64,000 bases of DNA, from positions 496,001-560,000 of the forward strand of contig CP071032.1 of NCBI GenBank assembly GCA_017134815.1. The letters are read 5' to 3'. Each line of letters starts with the position of its first letter. Within the stretch, counting starts at the first letter, position 1. Under the pieces are notes generated by a model. It was given only the letters and a program-made list of their open reading frames with translations. It did not search any database and was not told the origin of the DNA. The translations under genes were made by a program, and so were the position numbers. Below, one piece after another: positions 52,371 to 61,805 of this stretch. The DNA comes from Lentisphaerota bacterium (GTDB lineage: Bacteria; Verrucomicrobiota; Lentisphaeria; Victivallales; Victivallaceae).

Positions 52371-53071
52371 TGGCAGAAGACATAGAAAAATTTAAAAGAC
52401 AGATAGGTTATAACTTCAAGAACAAAGCACTTTTGCGTGAAGCTCTTACGCATCGCACATATGCTGTCGAAAATGACTTAAAATACGATAATCAGCGGCT
52501 TGAGTTCCTTGGAGATGCAGTACTGGAGATTATTCTCAGTGAGTTTTTGTATAACCTTTACCCGGATGCCGCTGAGGGAGAAATGACTAAAATGCGTTCA
52601 GCTATGGTCAATCAGGACTCTCTCGCGATACTGGCAAGAAAGCTGGATTTAGGAAAATTTCTACTGGCTGGTAAAGGAGAAACTGAATCCGGCGGGTGTG
52701 AACGGGATTCAACTTTATCCGACCTCTTTGAAGCTGTAATCGGGGCGTTTTATCTGGATGCCGGATTTGATAAGGTAAAAACTTTTATTGTTGATCTGTT
52801 CAAGAAGGAATTTCCGCAACCAGATAAATTGCTGCTTGGGTTGAACCCTAAAGGATTACTCCAGGAGTACTCCCAGAAAAAATGGGGAGAAGCCCCGGTT
52901 TATGAAGTCCTTAGCGTCAGTGGCCCTGACCACAGTCCGCTTTTTGAAGTTGAAGTCAAAGTTGCTCAAATCAGTGCTACCGGTCAGGCTTCAAGCCGGA
53001 AAAATGCTGAAAGTCAGGCGGCAAAGAACGCTTTGTTAAAGCTTGCAAAATCGGATAATTCCTTTATATAA
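52370..53071 (+). CDS. rnc: Ribonuclease III
   Basis: A 233-residue double-stranded-RNA endonuclease that processes rRNA precursors and regulates mRNAs. The signature NQRLEFLGDAVLEIIL (about 41-56) holds catalytic Glu and Asp, and a second acidic pair is in DLFEAVIGAFYLDAGF (about 117-132). The C-terminal double-stranded RNA-binding domain runs from GLLQEYSQKKWGEAPVY to SSRKNAESQAAKNALLKL. The ATG at 52370 overlaps the preceding stop (TAATG); a TTG nine codons upstream is less likely because it would extend into the ligase gene without a ribosome-binding site. The length is normal. Confidence 0.95.
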   Translation: MAEDIEKFKRQIGYNFKNKALLREALTHRTYAVENDLKYDNQRLEFLGDAVLEIILSEFLYNLYPDAAEGEMTKMRSAMVNQDSLAILARKLDLGKFLLAGKGETESGGCERDSTLSDLFEAVIGAFYLDAGFDKVKTFIVDLFKKEFPQPDKLLLGLNPKGLLQEYSQKKWGEAPVYEVLSVSGPDHSPLFEVEVKVAQISATGQASSRKNAESQAAKNALLKLAKSDNSFI

Positions 53072-53186
53072 AATTTATGGCTCGCCACCTTTAAAAGTAT
53101 CGGGCCATTTTCGCTGACAGATAAGGATATTACAATAATAATCTACAAATTCTGGCAACCCCAGATAACCTGTTAAGGAGGCCGTG

Positions 53187-54299
53187 ATGAGCTACTGTTT
53201 AGGTTTTCCCGGCAAAATAATATTTGGAGAAGGTAAGCTTGAGTCCCTGCCGCTTGAGCTTGAAGGAAAAGCAAAGATTCTACTGGTGGTCGGAAATCAT
53301 ACCGTTAAATCCGGCGTCGCGTCAAGAGTGATTGGTCTACTGAACGATTTTGAAGTTTTAGAAATTTCCGGCATCCAGGCGGAACCACCGCTTGATGATG
53401 TTGATATGATAATAAATGCCGGTAGAAATTTTGAGGCTGACGCCGTTGTCGCTATTGGTGGCGGCAGTGTCATTGATGCCGCTAAGGCGGCGGCGGCTAT
53501 TATTCCCTTTGAAGGGGATTGTGCCGAGTACTTTTATGGAGTACGCAGTATTGCGACAGCAGGACTGTTTTTTGTCGCCTTGCCGACAACCTCCGGAACA
53601 GGAACAGAAGCTACCTCAAATGCGGTTCTTACTGATCCGGAAACCGACATAAAAAAATCAATTCGTCATCACTGCATGTACCCGGATGTGGCTATTGTCG
53701 ACCCGGAGCTTACTTACAGCTGCTCCCCCGCCCTGACCGCTCATAGTGGACTTGATGCCTTTACTCAGGCGATTGAATCTTATATTTCCAAAGGCGCAAA
53801 TACAGTTTCTCGCACTCTGGCTGCCAAAGCTGCAACTCTGGTTTTTAACTCAATTGACACAGCATGCTCCGAACCCGATAATCGTGCAGCTCGCTCTGCA
53901 ATGGCCGAAGGCAGCATGATGACTGCAATGGCATTTGCCCAGAGCAGTCTGGGAGCTGTTCACGGGCTTGCACATCCAATTGGAGCCAGGCTCCATATTC
54001 CTCACGGATTGTGTTGTGCCATACTCCTGCCCTTGATATTGCGCTGGAACATGGATACGTGCGAAGACAAGCTCAAGGTTCTGGCGGCAAAATGTAATTG
54101 TGAAGATGCCGGTAATTTTATAGATCAAATACAGGCTCTTTGCAGACGGCTTGGGGTACCTGAAAATTTCAAAGAGTTCGGCTTGAATAAAAAGCATTAT
54201 GACTTCATTCTCAAAAACTGTCGCAGCGGCAGTATGCGCAGTAATCCGCGCCATCTCGAGGATGATGAAATTATAAGGATACTTGAGACTTTATCATGA
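53187..54299 (+). CDS. Iron-containing alcohol dehydrogenase
   Basis: A 370-residue enzyme of the Fe-ADH family (group III), using NAD(P) and a divalent metal. The ATG at 53187 follows AAGGAGG by five bases. Motifs: GGGSVIDAAKAAAAI (about 92-106, nucleotide binding), PTTSGTGTEATSNAVLTD (about 133-150), the metal-ligand segment HSGLDAFTQAIESY (Asp and His, about 190-203) and LGAVHGLAHPIGARLHIPHG (His residues, about 255-274). The family includes butanol, 1,3-propanediol and lactaldehyde dehydrogenases and phosphonate-type enzymes; the substrate cannot be told here. It overlaps the PfkB kinase gene by 4 bases, so the two may act in one sugar or polyol pathway. Confidence 0.9.
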   Translation: MSYCLGFPGKIIFGEGKLESLPLELEGKAKILLVVGNHTVKSGVASRVIGLLNDFEVLEISGIQAEPPLDDVDMIINAGRNFEADAVVAIGGGSVIDAAKAAAAIIPFEGDCAEYFYGVRSIATAGLFFVALPTTSGTGTEATSNAVLTDPETDIKKSIRHHCMYPDVAIVDPELTYSCSPALTAHSGLDAFTQAIESYISKGANTVSRTLAAKAATLVFNSIDTACSEPDNRAARSAMAEGSMMTAMAFAQSSLGAVHGLAHPIGARLHIPHGLCCAILLPLILRWNMDTCEDKLKVLAAKCNCEDAGNFIDQIQALCRRLGVPENFKEFGLNKKHYDFILKNCRSGSMRSNPRHLEDDEIIRILETLS

Positions 54300-55246
54300 G
54301 CTTAAAGACCAAAAAGCCGATCATTGCTCTCGGGCTTAATCCGGCCTGGCAGAAGACGCTGTTTTTTGAAGAGCTGTTTACAGGAAAGGTTAACCGTGCA
54401 TACGACCTGAACTGCTTTGCTTCCGGGAAAGGAGTTAATTTCTGCCGTGCGGCATCCATCTGGAATCGTCATCCTGTCAAGTTAATGCAGTTCGCCGGAG
54501 GCGAAACCGGGAAGCTGCTATGCCTGGAGCTGCTGAAAGAGAATTTCGAGACTGTTACTATTGAAACCGTCCACGCGACAAGGACCTGCAATACCTGTCT
54601 GTGCCGTGCTAACCGGGAAATGACAGAGCTCATTGAGCCTTCCCAGCCAGTGTCACGCCTGGAAATGGACGAATTCCACTATTTACTGCAACAGGAAATG
54701 GCTGACTGTGCCGGTGTAGCTTTATGCGGCACCCTGCCAACCGGCAGCAGTATCGAGACCTATATTAAAGCTGCTGAAATCATCAAAGCTGCTGAAATTC
54801 CCATGTTGGTAGACTCATGGCAGGATATTGCGGCGGTGCTTCAGGTGGGAGGCAGAATCATATTTAAAGTAAATGCCGGTGAAATAAAAGCTGTTACCGG
54901 AAAACAGCACACAGTTTCTGCAATAAAAAAACTGCTGGCAGATTATCCGGTAGAAGCGGCGGCTGTTACAGATGGCCCGGCCAATGCATACTTCGCGAAA
55001 TCCGACCGGCTTTACACTTTTGAATTGCCGGTCATTGAGGATATTATCAGTCCGCTTGGTGCCGGTGATACCAATGCAGCAGTCTTTTTCTGTGAATACC
55101 TGAATCACAGCACACCTCATGAAGCCTTTGCCCGCGGCCTGGCGGCGGCTTCAGCAAACTGCCTGAACGCAGTCTGTGGCTGTTTTGAGCCTGATGCTGC
55201 TGAAAAAATCTTCAATATGATTAAAATAAAAGAAACTAAATTATGA
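54296..55246 (+). CDS. PfkB-family sugar kinase (1-phosphofructokinase/LacC-like)
   Basis: A 316-residue ribokinase-superfamily enzyme. The N-terminal pattern NPAWQKTLFFEEL with the following FASGKGVNFCRAA (about 43-55) is that of the 1-phosphofructokinase/tagatose-6-phosphate kinase group (NPALD, GGKGxNVA), with substitutions. The catalytic motif SPLGAGDTNAAVFF (about 250-263) contains the GAGD anion hole and base. Six to eight Cys, including a TCNTCLC run, are unusual for the family. The natural substrate could be fructose-1-phosphate, tagatose-6-phosphate or a related hexose phosphate; lack of a PTS gene nearby leaves that open. Start overlaps the dehydrogenase stop (ATGA), indicating coupled translation. 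Confidence 0.84.
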   Translation: MSLKTKKPIIALGLNPAWQKTLFFEELFTGKVNRAYDLNCFASGKGVNFCRAASIWNRHPVKLMQFAGGETGKLLCLELLKENFETVTIETVHATRTCNTCLCRANREMTELIEPSQPVSRLEMDEFHYLLQQEMADCAGVALCGTLPTGSSIETYIKAAEIIKAAEIPMLVDSWQDIAAVLQVGGRIIFKVNAGEIKAVTGKQHTVSAIKKLLADYPVEAAAVTDGPANAYFAKSDRLYTFELPVIEDIISPLGAGDTNAAVFFCEYLNHSTPHEAFARGLAAASANCLNAVCGCFEPDAAEKIFNMIKIKETKL

Positions 55247-55289
55247 TAATAAAAATAAACAATAACACGTGCTTAACAGGAGAACTATA

Positions 55290-56366
55290 ATGAATCCGAA
55301 TGAAGCAACCCAGTCAACATGTCGGACAGCCACTCCAGAAAAACCTAGAGGCAGAAGCGGCTGCCTCTGGCTGACAGGTATCTTAGGTGTTTTTGTTATA
55401 CTATGCCTTTTGGCCGTAACCGCCCTTATTGCCGGGGCTGTATTCAGTATTTACAGTGACTCTGGCAGTGGTGACAGCTTGAAGTCATATGACCGTGAAT
55501 ATATCAGCGGAACCAGGGGTTCAAAGAATATCATTCTGACGGTTCCGGTGAGCGGTATTATACATTCCGGAGATATGGCCGGAGCATTTTCACAGGAAGG
55601 AGCTTCCGCTGACAAAATATGCAAGCAGCTAAATGCCGCCCTGCGGGATTCCAACGTAAAAGCGGTAATCATCAAAATTGATTCTCCCGGAGGCGAAGTT
55701 GTCGCTGCAGACAGGATATATAACGCTGTGCAGAAGATCAGAAAAGCCAAAATTCCAGTAATTGCGGTTATGGAATCTCTGGCGGCCAGCGGTGGACTGT
55801 ATATAGCCGTGGGATGCGATAAAATCGTTGCAAACCCGATGACTACAACCGGCAGTATAGGCGTTATCATACAGACTTACAAATATTATGACTTATTCAA
55901 AAAGATAGGGCTAGAAAGTGAATCATATACTTCCGGCCCCTACAAAGCTCTGCTTGACGGCAGTCGGCCGACAACCCAGACAGAGCGCCTGATTATCCAG
56001 AAGCAGGTGGATGAGGTCTATGAGCATTTTGTAGGTGTTGTAGCAGCCGGTCGACCAAAGCTTACTGCCGACAAAATCAAACACAGCACAATTGGTGACG
56101 GCAGAATAATGCTTGGCAAAGACGCGTTGCAAGCCGGCCTTGTGGACCAGCTGGGATATTTCCAGGATGGCGTTGACGTGGCCAGAAAAGCCGCAAAGCT
56201 GCCTGAAAACGATTATATGGTAATGTGTTACTCACGCCGCTTTTCTTTGTTCAGCCTGCTCGGAGCACAGGCTAATGCGGCCTCAAGGAATATAAATATA
56301 AAACTGCCGGGAAGTGGAAGTACAAACCTGAAAGCGGGACGTTTTTACTTTTTGCCAGCAAACTGA
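55290..56366 (+). CDS. sppA: Signal peptide peptidase SppA (family S49)
   Basis: A 358-residue membrane-anchored serine protease that degrades cleaved signal peptides. The ATG at 55290 follows AGGAGA; an ATG-less start 7 codons upstream is rejected. One transmembrane helix (WLTGILGVFVILCLLAVTALIAG, about 29-51) leaves a periplasmic catalytic domain. The nucleophile Ser is in VMESLAASGGLYIAVG (about 161-176), and the general-base Lys in SGPYKALLDGSRP (about 217-229); INDSPGG-like substrate region is KIDSPGGEVVAADRI (about 128-142). The half-length form (one S49 domain) is typical of bacteria other than E. coli. It ends near a strong hairpin. Confidence 0.92.
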   Translation: MNPNEATQSTCRTATPEKPRGRSGCLWLTGILGVFVILCLLAVTALIAGAVFSIYSDSGSGDSLKSYDREYISGTRGSKNIILTVPVSGIIHSGDMAGAFSQEGASADKICKQLNAALRDSNVKAVIIKIDSPGGEVVAADRIYNAVQKIRKAKIPVIAVMESLAASGGLYIAVGCDKIVANPMTTTGSIGVIIQTYKYYDLFKKIGLESESYTSGPYKALLDGSRPTTQTERLIIQKQVDEVYEHFVGVVAAGRPKLTADKIKHSTIGDGRIMLGKDALQAGLVDQLGYFQDGVDVARKAAKLPENDYMVMCYSRRFSLFSLLGAQANAASRNINIKLPGSGSTNLKAGRFYFLPAN

Positions 56367-56387
56367 AAATCATGTTATCAGTTTTTC

Positions 56388-56409
56388 ATGGGGGCTTTTC
56401 AGCCCCCAT
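56388..56409. terminator. Hairpin between convergent sppA and lipoprotein genes
   Basis: ATGGGGGCT (56388-56396) pairs perfectly with AGCCCCCAT (56401-56409), loop TTTC. No long T-run follows on either strand, but the GC-rich stem and the position between convergent stops fit a bidirectional terminator. Confidence 0.75.
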
Positions 56410-56430
56410 TTGAGTGCATACAGGAAAGTT

Positions 56431-56958
56431 TTATTCAAAACAGTTGAAAGATTTAATTATTTTCTTTATCGCTTTTTCGGAGAGATCCAGCGGAATGGCA
56501 TTCAAACGGTCATTTTTAACTATAACTCTAAAGTGTTTGATGCTTAATACATAAGGTGGATTCAGCAAGAAATCCTGCTTGTAATATGTTCTGTTTTCTT
56601 TCAAATAATTCTGTCTGGTATTTTCTTCGAGAGCCATCAAGTTCTTGTAGGCGTATATTGCAGAGTCATCATCTTTGTACCGCCGGATTTTAACTTTAAT
56701 TCCCTGTACATGGATAGTTCTGAATTCGATCAGCTTACTTTTCCTGTTTTTAATAAGCTTTGCAAGCTTCATACTGTCATCGTAAAATTTCTTATCAACC
56801 GCAGAACGTTTTACTGGAGGTTCAACTTTCAATCCGTCTTGTTGAAAATGCAGCAGCAGGTCATCTATTGAATCCTGTTTATCAGCACTTTTGTTTGAAC
56901 ACCCTGCAAGTAAAACCATAAAAGCGGCAAAAGCCAATGTGATGAAAGTACTTTTCAT
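56431..56958 (-). CDS. Lipoprotein of unknown function
   Basis: A 175-residue predicted lipoprotein: signal peptide with lipobox LLAGC at about residues 16-20, followed by a Ser/Asp-rich linker and a small helical/beta domain with no family that I recognise. Recognisable pieces are KRSAVDKKFYDDSMKLAKL, a basic KVKIRRYKDDDSAIYAYKN stretch and ILSIK-like strands near the end. The ATG at 56958 has AGGAGA upstream; an ATG eight codons earlier is less likely because the lipoprotein signal is better placed from the second. It is monocistronic and ends at the hairpin shared with sppA. Confidence 0.75.
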   Translation of the reverse strand: MKSTFITLAFAAFMVLLAGCSNKSADKQDSIDDLLLHFQQDGLKVEPPVKRSAVDKKFYDDSMKLAKLIKNRKSKLIEFRTIHVQGIKVKIRRYKDDDSAIYAYKNLMALEENTRQNYLKENRTYYKQDFLLNPPYVLSIKHFRVIVKNDRLNAIPLDLSEKAIKKIIKSFNCFE

Positions 56959-57122
56959 ATAATTCTCCTGAATATTACGCAATTTCCAATAGTTAAAATA
57001 TCCCTTTTTAGCATAAACTCAAATAAATCGTTTGAGTATTCTGTAATTACATTGGAAAAAGCATGATCAAGGACTATTTTTCATGATACTATTTTTCTTA
57101 ATTAAGCACAGGAGACAGGTAT

Positions 57123-58304
57123 ATGACTGCAATTGGCACTCCTTTAAGCAAAACAGCAACAAAAGTAATGTTGTGCGGTTCGGGAGAACTAGGGAAAGAG
57201 GTTGTTATTGAAATGCAGCGATTTGGAGTTGAAGTTATCGCGCTTGACCGTTACCCAGATGCCCCGGCAATGCAAGTTGCTCACCGAGCTTATACACTTT
57301 CCATGCTTGATGGTGACGCTCTTCGGGAAATTATAGAAAAAGAACGTCCTGACTATATTGTGCCGGAAGTAGAGGCTATTGCCACCTCTACACTTGTTGA
57401 GCTTGAACAAGAAGGCTTCAATGTTATTCCCACCGCCAGAGCCACACTGCTGACTATGAACCGGGAAGGCATCAGGCGGCTGGCGGCCGAAGAACTGGGG
57501 CTGCAGACTTCACCATACCGGTTTGCTGAAACAAAAGACGAATTTGATGAAGCTGTAGCCGCAATAGGCATGCCGTGTGTTGTCAAGCCTATTATGAGTT
57601 CTTCAGGTCATGGACAGAGTGTAATAAAAACTGCCGGAGACATTGACAAAGCCTGGAACTACGCTCAGGTAGGGGGACGGGCAGGAGCCGGTAAGGTTAT
57701 TGTTGAAGGGTTTGTTGATTTTGACTATGAAATTACGCTCTTGACAGTCAGACACATTGGTGGCACAAGCTTTCTGGAGCCGGTAGGCCATCGACAGGTG
57801 GATGGCGATTACCGCGAATCATGGCAGCCGCAGCAGATGTCCGAAACGGCACTGCAGAGAGCTCAGAATATGGCGAGTATGGTTACTGCAGCCCTGGGCG
57901 GACGCGGTTTGTTCGGGGTTGAACTGTTTATAAAAGGTGATGAAGTATTTTTCAGCGAAGTGTCACCGCGACCTCATGATACAGGTATGGTAACTATGAT
58001 TTCACAGGACCTTTCAGAGTTTGCGCTGCATGCCAGAGCCGTTCTGGGACTGCCTATTCCAAATATTGCGTTTCACGGTCCGTCCGCATCACGCGCGGTT
58101 GTAGTTGAAGGGAAAAGCAATCAGGTAAGTTTCCACAACCTCGAAGCTGTGCTTGCAGAGCCTGACACTTCAATGCGTATTTTTGGCAAAGGAGAGGTGG
58201 ACGGCCATCGCCGCATGGCAGTAATTCTGGCCCGGGACGAAAGTGTGGACAAGGCCTTGTCAAAGGCCAGACGTGCTTATGACAACCTGGAGGTCAGACT
58301 TTGA
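57123..58304 (+). CDS. purT: Formate-dependent phosphoribosylglycinamide formyltransferase
   Basis: A 393-residue ATP-grasp enzyme that makes formyl-GAR from GAR, formate and ATP, the folate-free route for the third step of purine synthesis. The N-terminal GAR-binding region [20 protein letters not shown] (about 17-36) with [18 protein letters not shown] (about 41-58), the ATP-grasp core [18 protein letters not shown] (about 145-162), the [14 protein letters not shown] segment and the metal-binding [28 protein letters not shown] region (about 260-287) are all present. The length is normal. The ATG follows AGGAGA. Its stop overlaps the next gene (TTGA), an unusual partner for purT. Confidence 0.97.
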   Translation: MTAIGTPLSKTATKVMLCGSGELGKEVVIEMQRFGVEVIALDRYPDAPAMQVAHRAYTLSMLDGDALREIIEKERPDYIVPEVEAIATSTLVELEQEGFNVIPTARATLLTMNREGIRRLAAEELGLQTSPYRFAETKDEFDEAVAAIGMPCVVKPIMSSSGHGQSVIKTAGDIDKAWNYAQVGGRAGAGKVIVEGFVDFDYEITLLTVRHIGGTSFLEPVGHRQVDGDYRESWQPQQMSETALQRAQNMASMVTAALGGRGLFGVELFIKGDEVFFSEVSPRPHDTGMVTMISQDLSEFALHARAVLGLPIPNIAFHGPSASRAVVVEGKSNQVSFHNLEAVLAEPDTSMRIFGKGEVDGHRRMAVILARDESVDKALSKARRAYDNLEVRL

Positions 58305-59215
58305 CCATCCGGCGCAATGAGCCAATCAGAGTCACTGGAAAGTATTTCTCCTGGTCAACTGCCCGGGAGAAACATTTTGAATTTTGTCCGCGAGCCTATT
58401 TTTATCAGTATTACGCTGCAGCAGGCGGATTTGAAAAATACTCAGCGGCGAGACAGTTATATAAACTGAAACATTTAACAACAGTACCGTTCTGGATCAA
58501 GTCCCTGCTTGGGGAATGTCTCAGAGACTGGTTTTATGATGTTTCTGGCGACATTCCTCCGGAAAAAGTCATGCGACGCCTGCTCAGCTGGCGTTTCCGC
58601 AAAGGGATCAAATCGCTTTCCTTGCAGGAATGGCGTGAAGACAGCAAAAAACTGAATCTTTTTGAGCACTATTATGAACATAGTGACCTTGGAGATATTC
58701 TTGAAAGTGTTACAGCGGCACTCACCACTGCCGCTAAAAAGCTTTTTCAGAGCGGGCTTATTGCACGGCTTGAAAAGGTTGATCAGGTAAACAAAGTGAT
58801 TTTCAATCCTCCCCTGGAAACCAACCTTGGAGCTCTCAAACTGTGGTTTGCTGCTGATCTAGTCTGGCAAGAGGACGGTAAAGTAAATTTTCTAAATATT
58901 CTTGTCGAAAACGAAAGTGAATTATCCGCGGTGCGAATGGTGCTGCACCGGCTTTATGCAATGCATCAACTCAAGCTGTCGCCTGATAAAGTACAAAGTT
59001 TTGGCTTTTTGCCCTCAAATGGGATAGTGTACCGGTTTGATGACAGCAAACTTAATGTTTCTGAGTGCATCAACCACATTAAAGACAGCAGTGCAAAGCT
59101 CCTGCAGCTGCATACAGATGAACTCAGGGAGGAGGAATTCATTAAAAGCGGTAATAACTGCGATAACTGTCGCTTTCAGGAATTCTGCAGAAATCGCTCT
59201 CTTCAGCTTGCCTAA
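58301..59215 (+). CDS. PD-(D/E)XK-like protein with Fe-S-type cysteines, possibly catalytically inactive
   Basis: A 304-residue protein with the layout of Cas4/AddB-type nucleases: an N-terminal [10 protein letters not shown] motif (Cys29) and three C-terminal cysteines C287, C290 and C296 ([10 protein letters not shown]), the four expected to bind a [4Fe-4S] cluster that closes the nuclease fold. The start is TTG, overlapping the purT stop; GGAGG lies 7 bases upstream and no ATG is available. The region where active enzymes have Asp then Asp/Glu-x-Lys reads [18 protein letters not shown]: Asp186 is present, but N199-I200-L201 stands where the catalytic E/D-x-K triplet is expected. So the nuclease may be dead and serve a structural or binding role. 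No addA-type helicase is adjacent. Confidence 0.68.
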   Translation: MTIRRNEPIRVTGKYFSWSTAREKHFEFCPRAYFYQYYAAAGGFEKYSAARQLYKLKHLTTVPFWIKSLLGECLRDWFYDVSGDIPPEKVMRRLLSWRFRKGIKSLSLQEWREDSKKLNLFEHYYEHSDLGDILESVTAALTTAAKKLFQSGLIARLEKVDQVNKVIFNPPLETNLGALKLWFAADLVWQEDGKVNFLNILVENESELSAVRMVLHRLYAMHQLKLSPDKVQSFGFLPSNGIVYRFDDSKLNVSECINHIKDSSAKLLQLHTDELREEEFIKSGNNCDNCRFQEFCRNRSLQLA

Positions 59216-59226
59216 TGCCGGTCAGT

Positions 59227-60513
59227 TCAAATTGTTGCCCCTGGTTTTCCTAGCCTCGGTTTTCTGAGTTTGAAAAATAGAACCCCGCAGCTCAGGATGA
59301 TGGTATAAAGCATAGCGGCCAACAGCCAGCTTTGCGTTCCGAATCTGCTGAACATTGTATATATCAACCAGCCTGAAGCCACCAGCCACAAAACAAAGGA
59401 ATAGTATCTTATTGCCGGCAGTTTCTTTAATGAACCAAACACATATAAAAGAAAAGCAATGCTTATCAGCAGCAGAACAATCAGCGGGTTTTCAAGATAG
59501 TTATTAAGCTTGGCTATTTCTTGAATACAGAGATTTAAAAACGCTGATATTCCGGTAATTGTAATCAGAGAATTGACTCTGGGCGTATATGAAAATACTC
59601 TGTTCATCAGGCAACCAAAAAGCGCCAGAACGATTATAGCTGATCTGATTTTGAAAAAACTGTGCGTAAACAGGTCCGATTCATGCAGGTTTATCGACAT
59701 GTAATTAAATAATAACAGTACAGTTCCAAGGCAGAAGAAAAAAAGCCCTGCCTGTAATGCCGATCGTGTTGCTCTGCTCAAACTTGAGACACACAGAATA
59801 ATACCGACCAGCATTGCCATCCCGGAAACAGCAAAACGTATTATATCAGTATAACGGTTATGAAAAAACCATGAATTATGCCCAAGCATGATTGCTCCAA
59901 GTACCATTCCAGCAGGAATCAACCAGCCGGATGTACTGAATATAGGATGAACGCGCGTTCCCCGCTTCCACGGAGGGCGCCAGTAAAGCATCATAAAACA
60001 TGAATCGGCCAGCATGCCGGCCAGAAAGTGGGAATTCAGAAAAATCATTACCCCGGGAGTGTAAACAAGGTATATCTTTCGGAAAGCGAAAATCTTGATC
60101 AAGCCGGTGAAAGCAACCACCGCGGCCGCGGCCGTGATACGGTTATCCGGAGGAAAGCTCCACAGTAAAGCAAGGCCAATTACCGACCACAAGCTGTAGT
60201 ACCATGGCGCCGCCGGCACTGCTCCGGCTGAAACACCCTCATATACCAGGCTGAATAAAGAAAGCACCATCGGAATCAGTGCAAATATATCTGCGGTTTT
60301 GTGGTAGACCAGGTCATAACGGCCTTTCCAGCCGAAAAGAGCTCCGAGCACAACTGCCAGAGCCGCACCCGGAAGCATGGCAAAATCAATGAAGTTTATA
60401 TACCGGCAGGACACTGTTACCGTTGCCGCCAATACAATAAAAGCTGAAGATATACATACAAGATGCACAAAAGTCTTATTGAAAACCTTGTGCTCGTTCA
60501 GAGTGGGTCTCAT
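59227..60513 (-). CDS. Polytopic membrane protein of unknown function
   Basis: A 428-residue protein with about ten to twelve transmembrane helices and short loops (for example FAMLPGAALAVVLGALFGW, ALFFFCLGTVLLLF-like, IIVLALFGCLMNRVF, VLLLISIAFLLYVFG). I recognise no transporter or enzyme signature; it could be an acyltransferase-, ligase- or permease-like protein, none with support. The start ATG has only a weak ribosome-binding site (ACAGGT). It converges with the PD-(D/E)XK-like gene (11 bases between stops) and lies 23 bases after the U32 peptidase stop on the same strand, so it could be co-transcribed with the asd-side genes. Confidence 0.68.
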   Translation of the reverse strand: MRPTLNEHKVFNKTFVHLVCISSAFIVLAATVTVSCRYINFIDFAMLPGAALAVVLGALFGWKGRYDLVYHKTADIFALIPMVLSLFSLVYEGVSAGAVPAAPWYYSLWSVIGLALLWSFPPDNRITAAAAVVAFTGLIKIFAFRKIYLVYTPGVMIFLNSHFLAGMLADSCFMMLYWRPPWKRGTRVHPIFSTSGWLIPAGMVLGAIMLGHNSWFFHNRYTDIIRFAVSGMAMLVGIILCVSSLSRATRSALQAGLFFFCLGTVLLLFNYMSINLHESDLFTHSFFKIRSAIIVLALFGCLMNRVFSYTPRVNSLITITGISAFLNLCIQEIAKLNNYLENPLIVLLLISIAFLLYVFGSLKKLPAIRYYSFVLWLVASGWLIYTMFSRFGTQSWLLAAMLYTIILSCGVLFFKLRKPRLGKPGATI

Positions 60514-60536
60514 GGCTAAACCTGTGAAGTTTCATG

Positions 60537-61805
60537 TTACAGCTCTTCCCCTTCAGCCTCTTCTCCAAAACGTCTTTCAACCAGCATGTAAAGCTGGTCA
60601 TTTTTCCTTACTTTTTCCGGCACCGGAACCGAAACAATACTGCCTTTTGGAGCAGTTTCAACTTTTTTACCAGCCAGTCGAATCTCACTTGCCTGAAATT
60701 TTAAAGCCCCGGTTGTCGGACCGTTAACCAGTAACAACTGCCCTGTCTTCAGATCCGCAGCTTCAATACTGAGCTCAGCAACACCCAGTTTACTGAAATA
60801 TTTATTTACTCTGCCAAGATGAATTTTGTGCAGTTTAGCCCTGCTGCCGCCAAAACCGCACCAATCTCCCAGCGGCTCTCCAAGGTAATAACCGCCACGC
60901 CAGAAACCACGGTTAAAAACCGTCTTTAATTCCTCAAGCCAGAAGTCAATTTTATCTGGAGTATAATCATGGCGCTGCCATGCGTTGCAAGCTTCACGAT
61001 AAACTTTTGTAACCGTTTGCACGTAATCGGCAGACCGGCCCCTGCCCTCGAGCTTCAATATGGACACTCCGCTTTCCAGGAGACGGTCCAGGAACTCAAT
61101 TGTACAAATGTCCTTAGGGGACATTACGTATTTATTGTCAATAACCAGTTCCTCTCCGGTCTCCTCATCAATGACCCGGTAGCGTCGGCGACAGTTTTGA
61201 AAGCAGGCACCTCGATTGGCGGATGAGTTGTATGCCCCGAGACTCATGTAGCACTTCCCGGAAACAGATACACATAGTGCTCCGTGAGCAAAAATCTCTA
61301 CCCGCACCTTATCGCCTGACGGACCACAGATATTTTCTTGGTCAATAGTTGTAATAATCTTATTAATCTGCGCAAGTGTCAACTCTCTTGCCAGCACCAT
61401 TACATCCGCAAACTGTGCGTAAAAGCGAACCGATTCAATATTGCTGACATTTGCCTGCACAGATACATGTACAGGCAAACCAATTTTGTCAGCGTATTTT
61501 ATTACCGCCATATCAGCAGCAATTACAGCATCAACGCCAGCTGCCTTGGCAGCATCACAGGTATTTCTCACAAATGTCAACTCATCATCATAAACAATTA
61601 TATTGAGTGTGAGATAGGTTTTGACACCTGCCTTCCTGCAAAGCCTGATAATCTTAGGCAAATCGTCAATGCTGAAATTTACCGTTGCGCGTGAACGCAT
61701 GTTTAAACTGCCGACGCCAAAATATACGGAATCGGCTCCAGCCCGGATCGCTGCTGCCAGTGAGTCAAACGATCCGGCAGGTGCCATTACTTCGATTTTA
61801 TTCAT
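60537..61805 (-). CDS. Peptidase family U32 protein
   Basis: A 422-residue member of the U32 family, today linked to tRNA/rRNA hydroxylation (TrhP, RlhA) and to ubiquinone-related hydroxylation as well as collagenase-like activity. The N-terminal MAPAGSFDSLAAAIRAGAD (about 8-26) and the U32 signature EIFAHGALCVSVSGKCYMS (about 172-190) with cysteines GACFQNC (about 199-205) are present; later CTIEFLDRLLESGVSILKLEGRGRS completes the pattern. The four-Cys arrangement fits an iron-sulfur cluster, as in RlhA/TrhP. The start overlaps the AsmA-like gene stop (ATGA), so both are translationally coupled. Target unknown. Confidence 0.9.
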   Translation of the reverse strand: MNKIEVMAPAGSFDSLAAAIRAGADSVYFGVGSLNMRSRATVNFSIDDLPKIIRLCRKAGVKTYLTLNIIVYDDELTFVRNTCDAAKAAGVDAVIAADMAVIKYADKIGLPVHVSVQANVSNIESVRFYAQFADVMVLARELTLAQINKIITTIDQENICGPSGDKVRVEIFAHGALCVSVSGKCYMSLGAYNSSANRGACFQNCRRRYRVIDEETGEELVIDNKYVMSPKDICTIEFLDRLLESGVSILKLEGRGRSADYVQTVTKVYREACNAWQRHDYTPDKIDFWLEELKTVFNRGFWRGGYYLGEPLGDWCGFGGSRAKLHKIHLGRVNKYFSKLGVAELSIEAADLKTGQLLLVNGPTTGALKFQASEIRLAGKKVETAPKGSIVSVPVPEKVRKNDQLYMLVERRFGEEAEGEEL

